Part shown: positions 57,335 through 64,000 of the stretch, piece after piece
Layout of the letters: each line of letters starts with the position of its first letter
Numbering within the stretch: the stretch's first letter is position 1
Assembly (NCBI GenBank): GCA_964607705.1
Contig: CAZSLI010000011.1
Location: forward strand, 20,304 to 84,303
Length of the DNA stretch: 64,000 bases
Reading direction: 5' to 3'
From: CAZSLI01 sp964607705
GTDB taxonomy: Bacteria > Actinomycetota > Coriobacteriia > Anaerosomatales > PHET01
The notes under the pieces: generated by a model
Databases searched by the model: none
Told to the model about the DNA's origin: nothing
The model's input: the letters and a program-made list of their open reading frames with translations, nothing else
Position numbers and translations under genes: made by a program

Positions 57335-59497
57335 ATGGTCATGGAGCGCATCGTTCAGGTAATCCGTCCGGCCGCGGCGCCGGTCCAGACCGACTCCACC
57401 GACATCGCGCTGCTCGTCTCAACGAGCTCCAAGCAGGAGATCGACCCTTGGGACCGCTCGAAGATCTCGGATTCCCTCGTTCTTGAGGCGGGCCTTGAGC
57501 CCGGCACCGCCGAGGAGATCGCTGCAGCGGTCGAGGACCGCATCGACAGCTCGAACCTGATGACCGTCACCACGGCGATCATCCGCGAGATGGTCGACCT
57601 CGAGCTCCTCGAGCGCGGCCTCACGATGGCGCATCGCCGACACAGTCACTTGGGACTTCCCATGTGGGACGTCGAGCAGATAATCACGAACGCCAACAAG
57701 GAGAACTCGAACACCACCCACAATCCCGAGTCCGTCAACCTGACGCTCGCGGAGACGATCCTCAAGGAGTTCGCGCTGCGCCGCGTGTTCACGGATGACG
57801 TTGCCGAAGCGCACTTGGTCGGAGATATCCACCTGCATGACCTAGGTTTCATCATCCGCCCGTACTGCGGTGGTCACTCGCTCGAGTACATCAAGAAGTA
57901 CGGCCTGAACCTGCCGAACATCACGAGCGTGAGCAAGCCGGCCAAGCACCCCGAGGTGCTGATCGGCCACATGGTCAAGATGGCGAGCGCCTTGCAGGCC
58001 CACTACGCGGGCGCGGTCGGCTGGGAGGCGGTTAACGTCTTCATGGCGCCCTACCTCGTGGGCAAGACAGAAGAGCAGCTCGACCAACTCGCGCAGATGC
58101 TCATCTTCGAGTTCAACCAGCTTGCGGGAGCACGGGGCAGCCAGGTCGTCTTCACCGACTTCAACCTCTACTACAACGTGCCGCGTCACTTCGCCAACAC
58201 GCGCGCAATCGGACCGGGCGGGCAGTACACGGGGAAGACGTACGCCGACTATGAGCCGGAAGCGCAGGCGTTCCTCAAGGCCATGTTCAATGTCTACATG
58301 CGTGGCGACGCGACCGGCAAGACATTCGTCTTCCCCAAGCCGCTGCTCCACGTGAGCGAGGACTTCTTCCGGACCCCGGGCCACGAGGAGTTCCTCAACC
58401 TCGCGTGCGAGGTGGCGTCACGGCAGGGGATCACCTATTTCGTCTTCGACCGAGGCGACGAAGTCACGGTGTCTCAGTGCTGCAGGCTCAAGTTGAAGTT
58501 GAGTGAAGAGCAGTTGAAGGAGACCGACACCCCTGAAAAGATGCGCTTCTCGGCGCTACAGAACGTCACGATCAACCTCCCACGCATCGCCTACAAGGCG
58601 CAGGGCAACGACCAAGCGCTGTTCATGGAGCTCAACAAGGCACTCGAGCTGGTAGCGAAGTCACATCTCCAGAAGAAGGACTTCATCACAGAACTGGTCG
58701 AGCTTGGTGCTGACGGCCCCTTGGGGCTGCTCACTCAGGAGCTCGATGGGTCCCCCTATCTCAAGATGGATCGCCTGACGTACCTTGCCGGGCTGATCGG
58801 GCTCAACGAGCTGGTCCAGGTCCACACCGGCGAGCAGCTACACGACTCGGACCAAGCCCTCAGGTTCGGGTTGAAGGTCATCTCCGCCATGAACCTCAAG
58901 TGCAAGGAGCTCTCGGAGCGCTACGGGCTCAACCTTGTTCTTGAGGAGAGCCCCGCGGAGTCGGCGGGATACCGGCTGGCCAAGCTCGACATGAAGTACT
59001 GGCCGCAGCAGACGGCTGCTGTGGTCAAGGGCGACATCACGGGCCAGAACTACTACTACACGAACTCCATCCACATCGCGGTAGACGCGGATGTCGACTA
59101 CGTCGAGCGCGTCGAAAAGCAGTCCCGGTTCCATCCGCTCATCGAAGCCGGCGCCATCGTTCACGTCTGGCTTGGCGAGAGCGAGCCTGACCCGCTCGCG
59201 ATACGGGCGTTCGTGGAGAAGACCTTCCGCAACACGCAGTGCAGCCAGATCGCGTTCAGCCCCGAGTTCACCGTCTGCGAAAGCTGCCAGAAGACGGCGC
59301 GGGGGCTCCTGCCACAGTGCCCCGCGTGTGGATCGATGGACGTCTACGGCGTCACGCGCATCGTCGGCTACTTCTCCAAGGTGCAGACGTGGAACCGGAG
59401 CAAGGTCGGCGAGCTCTACGACCGGGTGCGCACCGATCTGCATCAGATAGCGCCCGCCATGAACTCGGAGCTCCATGCCGAGGAACCTGCCGCGTAG
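57335..59497 (+). CDS. nrdD: Anaerobic ribonucleoside-triphosphate reductase (class III)
   Basis: A 720-residue glycyl-radical reductase making dNTPs without oxygen. N-terminal ATP-cone-like region (about 30-100), then the barrel with HNPESVNLTLAE and IHLHDLGFIIRPYCGGHSL. C-terminal zinc site C648-C651 and C662-C665; glycyl radical Gly678 in TRIVGYFSKV. ATG 57335 with GAGGGG 9 nt upstream. The next genes are a redoxin and nrdG, which fits the thioredoxin/glutaredoxin-dependent NrdD group rather than the formate type, though the residue test for that is not done here. Confidence 0.97.
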   Translation: MVMERIVQVIRPAAAPVQTDSTDIALLVSTSSKQEIDPWDRSKISDSLVLEAGLEPGTAEEIAAAVEDRIDSSNLMTVTTAIIREMVDLELLERGLTMAHRRHSHLGLPMWDVEQIITNANKENSNTTHNPESVNLTLAETILKEFALRRVFTDDVAEAHLVGDIHLHDLGFIIRPYCGGHSLEYIKKYGLNLPNITSVSKPAKHPEVLIGHMVKMASALQAHYAGAVGWEAVNVFMAPYLVGKTEEQLDQLAQMLIFEFNQLAGARGSQVVFTDFNLYYNVPRHFANTRAIGPGGQYTGKTYADYEPEAQAFLKAMFNVYMRGDATGKTFVFPKPLLHVSEDFFRTPGHEEFLNLACEVASRQGITYFVFDRGDEVTVSQCCRLKLKLSEEQLKETDTPEKMRFSALQNVTINLPRIAYKAQGNDQALFMELNKALELVAKSHLQKKDFITELVELGADGPLGLLTQELDGSPYLKMDRLTYLAGLIGLNELVQVHTGEQLHDSDQALRFGLKVISAMNLKCKELSERYGLNLVLEESPAESAGYRLAKLDMKYWPQQTAAVVKGDITGQNYYYTNSIHIAVDADVDYVERVEKQSRFHPLIEAGAIVHVWLGESEPDPLAIRAFVEKTFRNTQCSQIAFSPEFTVCESCQKTARGLLPQCPACGSMDVYGVTRIVGYFSKVQTWNRSKVGELYDRVRTDLHQIAPAMNSELHAEEPAA

Positions 59498-59541
59498 CCG
59501 CATCCGCCCACCTGCCCCGACGACGGCCCGAGGAGGACCGC

Positions 59542-59787
59542 ATGCTGATCAAGCTGTTCGTGAAAGACAACTGCCCCCGCTGCCCAGCAGCGAAGCACGC
59601 TTGCGAGGGACTTGAGGCCGTCGAGGTGTATGACGTAGGTGACGTCGATGGACTCGCTGAAGCCGCCTACCACGGCGTTCTCTCTACGCCGACGATCCTC
59701 GTCGTGAACAGCAACGGTGATGAGGTTGCAGCGTGGCGCGGCGAAGCACCCGACCGGCGTGAATTGCACGCCGCCATGGCGCAGTAG
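59542..59787 (+). CDS. Glutaredoxin/thioredoxin-like protein (NrdH-like)
   Basis: An 81-residue thioredoxin-fold protein with the active site CPRC (C11-C14) in LFVKDNCPRCPAAK, the cis-Pro in STPTILVVNSNG, and a short C-terminal helix. Small size and position between nrdD and nrdG suggest it supplies electrons to NrdD. ATG with AGGAGG 5 nt upstream. nrdG starts 8 bp later. Confidence 0.9.
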   Translation: MLIKLFVKDNCPRCPAAKHACEGLEAVEVYDVGDVDGLAEAAYHGVLSTPTILVVNSNGDEVAAWRGEAPDRRELHAAMAQ

Positions 59788-59795
59788 GCACGTCC

Positions 59796-60548
59796 ATGGC
59801 GCACCTGACCCCCGAGTCACACACCGCCTTCGCTCCCAAGCCGACCGTCGTACTCGACGGATGCAAGATCGCCGGCATACAGCGCGCAGGCATGCTCGAC
59901 TGGCCGGGAAAGGTCACGGCGACCGCCTTTATCGCGAGCTGCAACCTCCGCTGCCCCTTCTGCCACAATCCCGAACTCATCGGCGTGCCGCGTCGACTCG
60001 AGGGCGAGAAGCCCTTGTTCGACCTGATCCGCGAGCGGCGCAACTGGCTCGACGGGGTCGTGGTCACGGGAGGGGAGCCATGCGCCGATCCGGGCCTGCC
60101 GGACATGCTTCGGCGGCTCAAGCGTGAGGGTATGCCCGTGAAGCTCGACACCAACGGCACCCACCCCGAAGTCCTGGTCGACCTTCTCACCGAGGGTCTC
60201 GTGGACTTCGTCGCGCTCGACGTCAAGGCGACGCCGGAACGCTACGAGCGGGCTACGGGGATCCGAGAGATCTGGCCGCTCGTCGAGTGCTCCTTGGCGG
60301 CTATCCTTGCAAGCGGAGTCGACCATGAGTTCAGAACGACCTGCTACCCACTCGCGGTCGGACCCGACGACCTCGTCACCATCGCGGCACGCCTCCGAGG
60401 CGGCCAGCGTTATGTCCTGCAGCAGTTCAGGCCCTCACGCACACTCGACCCCGCCGCGGTCTCTGTGAGGCCCCATGCCTCCGAGACCCTCTGTCGCGCT
60501 GCCGAGCGCTGCTCGGTCTACCTGCCAACCGGCGTGAGAGGAGTCTGA
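59796..60548 (+). CDS. nrdG: Anaerobic RNR activating protein (radical SAM)
   Basis: A 250-residue NrdG that installs the glycyl radical on NrdD. Radical SAM motif CNLRCPFC (C49, C53, C56), SAM-binding VVVTGGEPCADPGL, then VKLDTNGTHPEVL and LVDFVALDVKATPERY. It is longer than E. coli NrdG (154) and like the form found with redoxin-type NrdD, with a C-terminal extension after the barrel. ATG. dut follows without gap. Confidence 0.94.
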   Translation: MAHLTPESHTAFAPKPTVVLDGCKIAGIQRAGMLDWPGKVTATAFIASCNLRCPFCHNPELIGVPRRLEGEKPLFDLIRERRNWLDGVVVTGGEPCADPGLPDMLRRLKREGMPVKLDTNGTHPEVLVDLLTEGLVDFVALDVKATPERYERATGIREIWPLVECSLAAILASGVDHEFRTTCYPLAVGPDDLVTIAARLRGGQRYVLQQFRPSRTLDPAAVSVRPHASETLCRAAERCSVYLPTGVRGV

Positions 60549-60980
60549 GTGCGACTGCCGATCATGCGGCTTGACACGGGCCTGCCCGTGCCGCGCTATG
60601 CGCACGAAGGTGATGCAGGACTCGACCTGTTCGCCGCCGAGGACTGCACCTTGGCGCCGGGGCACCGAGCGCTCATCGGCACAGGGATAGCGGTCGCGAT
60701 ACCTGTCGGATGCGCAGGTTTCGTCCAGCCAAGGAGCGGGCTCGCGCTCCGGCACGGGCTCTCGCTCGTCAACACGCCCGGCCTGATCGACAGCCACTAT
60801 CGCGGCGAGATCAAGGTCATCGCGGTCAATCTGGACCCGCATACCCCCATCGAGATCCGTCGCGGCGACAAGGTCGCGCAACTCGTGATCCAGCGTGTCG
60901 AGCGCTGCGAGCTCGAAGAGGTCGACGCGCTGGACGAGACGGCGCGGGGGGAGGGCGGCTTTGGGAGCACGGGTGTCTGA
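60549..60980 (+). CDS. dut: dUTP diphosphatase
   Basis: A 143-residue trimeric dUTPase (dUTP to dUMP and pyrophosphate), limiting uracil in DNA. Five motifs: AGLDLFAAE, PRSGLALRHG, NTPGLIDSHYRGEIKVI, RRGDKVAQLVI, and the C-terminal GEGGFGSTG. GTG start directly after nrdG stop. Its last 8 bp overlap the Nudix gene. Fits the dNTP operon. Confidence 0.97.
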   Translation: MRLPIMRLDTGLPVPRYAHEGDAGLDLFAAEDCTLAPGHRALIGTGIAVAIPVGCAGFVQPRSGLALRHGLSLVNTPGLIDSHYRGEIKVIAVNLDPHTPIEIRRGDKVAQLVIQRVERCELEEVDALDETARGEGGFGSTGV

Positions 60981-61446
60981 AGCGCCGAGGGTTCGCGTGG
61001 CGGCCCTCATCCTGCTCGATGGTCGCGTCGTTCTCGTCCGTCACCGCTCCGCCCGCAACCGCTACCACCTCCTGCCCGGAGGGGGAGTGGACTATCGCGA
61101 GACGCTGGAAGCGGCTCTCGTGAGAGAAGTGCGCGAGGAGACGGGACTCGAGATCGCGGTAGGACGCCCGCTCTTCATCAGCGACACCATCGACCCCGAA
61201 GGCACCAGGCATGTCGTGAACCTGACCTTCGCGGCGGAGATCACGGGTGGCCAGATCACGGATCAGCCGGAGGACCGCCGCATCGAGGCCGTCGATCTGG
61301 TCGAGCCCCGCTCGCTGGGCGAACTCGACTTGAGACCGCCGATGGGGCAGACGCTGGCGGACGCCATAGCAGCCGGGTTGCCCCAGGTTCCGGCTCAGTA
61401 CCTAGGGTCGCTGTTCACGCCGGAGCCCGGCTCCGACGTTACATAA
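60973..61446 (+). CDS. NUDIX hydrolase
   Basis: A 157-residue Nudix protein: Nudix box GGVDYRETLEAALVREVREETG, with the REVREE metal residues; N-terminal VRVAALILLDGRVVLVRHRS. The substrate may be an oxidised or non-canonical nucleotide, given the dNTP context, but cannot be fixed. GTG 60973 with GGGAG 5 nt upstream; overlaps dut by 8 bp. Last gene of the nrd operon. Confidence 0.92.
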   Translation: MSEAPRVRVAALILLDGRVVLVRHRSARNRYHLLPGGGVDYRETLEAALVREVREETGLEIAVGRPLFISDTIDPEGTRHVVNLTFAAEITGGQITDQPEDRRIEAVDLVEPRSLGELDLRPPMGQTLADAIAAGLPQVPAQYLGSLFTPEPGSDVT

Positions 61447-61558
61447 GACTTTGCCGAAAGCAGACGAACGCGTGTGAGGGAGGTGTCGCCGGGAGCGCAA
61501 GGGTGGATTCAAGGGACGCACTCGGTACTACCCGCAAGGAACAACTGAAAGGTGAGCC

Positions 61559-62983
61559 ATGGAGAACTTCTTTAGATTCAGCGAACGGGGCACGAACCTG
61601 CGTACGGAGATCCTCGCAGGCGTGACCACGTTCCTCACGATGGCCTACATCGTCTTCGTGAACCCGGGCATCCTGTCTGCAGCCGGAGTGCCGTTCGCCG
61701 GCGCTGCGACCGCCACCGCACTCGGCGCCGCGCTGATGTGCCTGGCGATGGGATTCATCAGCAACCGGCCGCTCGCATTGGCGTCAGGCATGGGCCTGAA
61801 CGCAGTCGTGACCTTCTCGATCATCGGCTTCCAGCAGGCCAACGTGCCCTGGCAGGTCGGCATGTCGGTCATCTTCATCGAGGGTATTCTGATCCTGCTC
61901 CTCGTGCTGAGCGGCCTGCGTGAGGCCATCATGAACGCCATCCCGCTCGATCTGAAGCGCGCCATCGGCGTGGGGATCGGTCTGTTCATCACCGTCATCG
62001 GCCTTATCGAGGGTGGCATCATCACCCCGAACGCCGCGACGGTCGTGGGCCTCGGCGACTTCTCCAACAGGTACGTGTGGGTGACCCTGATCGGCCTGTT
62101 CGCGATCCTCGCGTTCATGGCTCTCAAGATCAAAGGCGACATCCTCTGGGGCATCCTCGTCGCGACGGTGGCGGCTCTGCTCCTCGGCGTGACCAGCCTT
62201 CCCAAGGGTATTGTGGCGAACCCTGACTTCTCGACCTTCTTCGCGCCATTCCAGCAGGTCAAGGGTGGCATGGCCATCACCCAGGTGTTCACGCCCGCGT
62301 TGATGTTCGCCGTGTTCGCCGTCATGCTGTCGGACTTCTTCGACACCATGGGGACGGTCATCTCGGTCGGCGAGCAGGCGGGATTCACTGACGCCGAGGG
62401 CAACGTCCCCGGCGTGCGCAACATCCTGCTGGTCGACTCGGCTGCCGCCGCAACCGGCGGTCTCTTCGGCGCCAGCTCCATCACCACCTACATCGAGTCG
62501 GCTGCCGGTGTCGCCGAGGGCGGACGCACCGGCCTGACGGCCATCGTCACCGGTCTTCTGTTCGCGGTGGCGGCGTTCTTCTCGCCGGTCGTCCAGATGG
62601 TCGGCGGCGGCTTCGCAGTCGTGAATACCGAGCGTTTCGGTAGCTTCCTGGCCTCTGGCTTCCAGGTTCCCGAGGGCAACAACTTCACGTCGTTCCCGAT
62701 CACGGCCGGAGCGCTCATCATCGTCGGCTTCCTGATGATGAGGACGGTTCGCGAGATTGATTGGGAGGACCTCGAGGAGGCGTTCCCGGCCTTCCTGACG
62801 ATCGTCGGCATCCCGCTCACGTACAACATCAGCTGGGGTATCGGCCTCGGGTTCATCAGCCACATCGTCATCAAGCTGTTCCACGGCAAGGCCCGCGAGA
62901 TCCACCCGCTCATGTGGATCGCAGGCATCGCGTTCATGATGGCGTTCCTGCAGGGCCCGATCATGAAGATGATCGCGGGCTAA
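61559..62983 (+). CDS. NCS2 family purine permease (AzgA-like)
   Basis: A 474-residue membrane protein of the AzgA/GhxP purine group: RGTNLRTEILAGVTTFLTMAYIVFVNPGILS, the hallmark opening, then NRPLALASGMGLNAVVTFSII, SDFFDTMGTVISVGEQAGF, and SSITTYIESAAGVAEGGRTGLTA. About 12-14 helices; likely proton-coupled uptake of hypoxanthine, guanine or adenine. ATG with AAAGGTGAG upstream. The 112-bp leader shows no purine riboswitch consensus. A terminator follows. Confidence 0.95.
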   Translation: MENFFRFSERGTNLRTEILAGVTTFLTMAYIVFVNPGILSAAGVPFAGAATATALGAALMCLAMGFISNRPLALASGMGLNAVVTFSIIGFQQANVPWQVGMSVIFIEGILILLLVLSGLREAIMNAIPLDLKRAIGVGIGLFITVIGLIEGGIITPNAATVVGLGDFSNRYVWVTLIGLFAILAFMALKIKGDILWGILVATVAALLLGVTSLPKGIVANPDFSTFFAPFQQVKGGMAITQVFTPALMFAVFAVMLSDFFDTMGTVISVGEQAGFTDAEGNVPGVRNILLVDSAAAATGGLFGASSITTYIESAAGVAEGGRTGLTAIVTGLLFAVAAFFSPVVQMVGGGFAVVNTERFGSFLASGFQVPEGNNFTSFPITAGALIIVGFLMMRTVREIDWEDLEEAFPAFLTIVGIPLTYNISWGIGLGFISHIVIKLFHGKAREIHPLMWIAGIAFMMAFLQGPIMKMIAG

Positions 62984-62994
62984 AAGGCACTATC

Positions 62995-63024
62995 AACGGC
63001 CCCGGCACTCGCCGGGGCCGTTTC
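62995..63024 (+). terminator. Rho-independent terminator
   Basis: AACGGCCCCGGC-actc-GCCGGGGCCGTT, a perfect 12-bp stem followed by TT, 12 nt after the purine permease stop. Confidence 0.9.
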
Positions 63025-63048
63025 TCAACAAGGAATGGGAGGGTAGTA

Positions 63049-64000
63049 GTGGCAGCAGCACAAGGAGTCGTCCAAACGGACGAGACCCTACCGGTAGCTC
63101 GCGCGATACCGCTCGCTCTGCAGCACCTGATGGCCATGTTCGGTGCGACTGTTCTCGTGCCGATCCTCACGGGCATGGACCCGGGCGTCGGCCTTATGAC
63201 CTCGGGTATCGGCACGATCCTGTACCTGATCATCACCCGCAACAAGATTCCGAGCTACCTCGGCTCGAGCTTCGCCTTCATCATGCCGCTGATCATCGTC
63301 GGTGGCGGCCCAGTGGCGATCGCAGCGGGTAAGGGTAACCTGCCCGCCGCGCTCGGCGGCCTTGTCGCGGCCGGCTTCGTCTACATGATCGTGGCCGCGA
63401 TAGTGAAGGCGTTCGGCACGGGCTGGCTCGATAAGGTGCTCCCGCCGGCCCTCGTCGGCGCAGTCGTCATCGTCATCGGTCTCGGCCTGTCTGCGACCGC
63501 GATGAAGATGGCGATGTTCCCGATGGCCGATCCCAGCAAGGGCGTCGACCTCAAGCTCGTCGCCGTGGCTACTATCACGCTCGCCGCAGCGATCATCTTC
63601 TCGAGCTTCTTCAAGGGCTTCCTGAAGACGATCCCGGTACTCATGGGCATAGTCGTCGGCTACGTAGTCGCGATTCCGCTCGGTCTCGTCAGCTTCGATG
63701 GCATCAAGAGCGCCGCGTGGATCGGCCTTCCCAACGTGACGTTCCCGACGTTCGAGCTCAACGCGATCCTCATCATCGCGCCTGTAGCGATCGTCGTCAT
63801 CGTCGAGCACATCGGCCACCTGCTGGTCATCAACGAGATCACGGGCAAGGACTTCACGCCCATGCTTCCGGAGTCGCTGTTCGGCGACGGCGTCGCCACG
63901 GCGGTCTCAGGTGCACTGGGCGGCACGCCGTCCACCACGTATGCCGAGAACATCGGCGTCATGGCGGTCACCAAGGTCTACGCGACCCAGCTGTTCTGGT
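63049..64000 (+). CDS. uraA: Uracil-xanthine permease (UraA-like NCS2), 3' end missing
   Basis: The first 317 residues of an NCS2 uracil permease, open to the window end. Signatures are IPLALQHLMAMFGATVLVPILTG, the family opening; SYLGSSFAFIMPLI; and EHIGHLLVINEITGKDF with ALGGTPSTTYAENIGVMAVTKVYA, the UraA substrate region. GTG start with GGGAGGG 5 nt upstream. Only about three quarters is present. Second NCS2 gene in a row; uptake of pyrimidine (uracil), with the upstream one likely for purines. Confidence 0.95.
   Translation, partial: MAAAQGVVQTDETLPVARAIPLALQHLMAMFGATVLVPILTGMDPGVGLMTSGIGTILYLIITRNKIPSYLGSSFAFIMPLIIVGGGPVAIAAGKGNLPAALGGLVAAGFVYMIVAAIVKAFGTGWLDKVLPPALVGAVVIVIGLGLSATAMKMAMFPMADPSKGVDLKLVAVATITLAAAIIFSSFFKGFLKTIPVLMGIVVGYVVAIPLGLVSFDGIKSAAWIGLPNVTFPTFELNAILIIAPVAIVVIVEHIGHLLVINEITGKDFTPMLPESLFGDGVATAVSGALGGTPSTTYAENIGVMAVTKVYATQLFW

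Noticed and set aside
61447..61558. Purine riboswitch before the NCS2 purine permease
   Set aside because: The three-helix core (TATAATC...CCGTAAA...) is absent, and the 112-bp leader shows no strong paired ends.
61784..62905. 373-codon minus-strand frame within the purine permease gene
   Set aside because: Antisense shadow of a real NCS2 permease; highly Asp/His/Glu-rich with no recognisable domain.
1..64000. CRISPR arrays, insertion sequences, prophage, tRNA or rRNA genes
   Set aside because: No regularly spaced repeats, transposase, integrase or phage structural genes were found, and no tRNA or rRNA sequence was recognised in the intergenic gaps.

Overview
The window is a high-GC, gene-dense chromosomal segment, probably from a metagenome-type assembly: two runs of exactly 100 N (61-160 and 22091-22190) look like scaffold joins. 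GTG and TTG starts with strong purine-rich ribosome binding sites are common. The gene set suggests an anaerobic Actinomycetota, most likely Coriobacteriia-like. It combines RNase J with RNase Y, a class III anaerobic ribonucleotide reductase, the DapL (LL-diaminopimelate aminotransferase) route to lysine and peptidoglycan, an actinobacterial/Gram-positive type SOS box, and SpoVS. This placement is inference; there is no rRNA or marker phylogeny here.

Region 1 (about 1-25.2 kb) is an accessory-looking stretch of short, mostly single-domain genes, largely on the + strand. It holds several GNAT acetyltransferases (one AAC(3)-I-like, one tandem fusion), SRPBCC/AHSA1, VOC, DinB, DUF1697, DUF1801, DHFR-like, ASCH, TspO and YkvA proteins, an AlkD-type and an Ogt-type DNA repair protein, RlmA, an FKBP lipoprotein, and a stand-alone condensation-type acyltransferase. 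A minus-strand operon encodes a PadR repressor, a DUF1048 protein and a DrrA/DrrB-type ABC exporter, with a near-perfect palindrome at its promoter. A tightly packed quartet (DHFR-like, Imm-5, ICMT-like, unknown) lies at 10.4-12.5 kb.

Region 2 (25.2-40.2 kb) is housekeeping: an M16 protease, dapB, lysC, a DHFR-like gene, then a near-continuous operon dapA-rnj-uppP-ftsK-rodZ-yajQ-rimO-pgsA-cinA-thpR. Region 3 (40.2-55.4 kb) is recA-recX, a candidate structured RNA, rny, a GNAT, a GHKL ATPase, spoVS, a PHP phosphoesterase, miaB, a Memo/AMMECR1 fusion, miaA, dapF, a secreted protein, dapL and hflX. Region 4 (55.4-64 kb) is lexA diverging from a YneA-like TM-LysM gene across two SOS boxes, then nrdR-nrdD-redoxin-nrdG-dut-nudix and two NCS2 nucleobase permeases, the last cut by the window end.

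Three functional modules stand out. One is an SOS regulon (boxes at recA and at lexA/yneA-like). One is anaerobic dNTP supply with its NrdR repressor and a thioredoxin-fold partner. One is the lysine/DAP pathway, split over two loci (lysC, dapB, dapA versus dapF, dapL). The most unusual non-coding signal is between recX and rny. There, a sigma70-type promoter is followed exactly at the predicted start by a 13-bp closing stem, three internal hairpins and an intrinsic terminator, which suggests a roughly 177-nt structured RNA or riboswitch.
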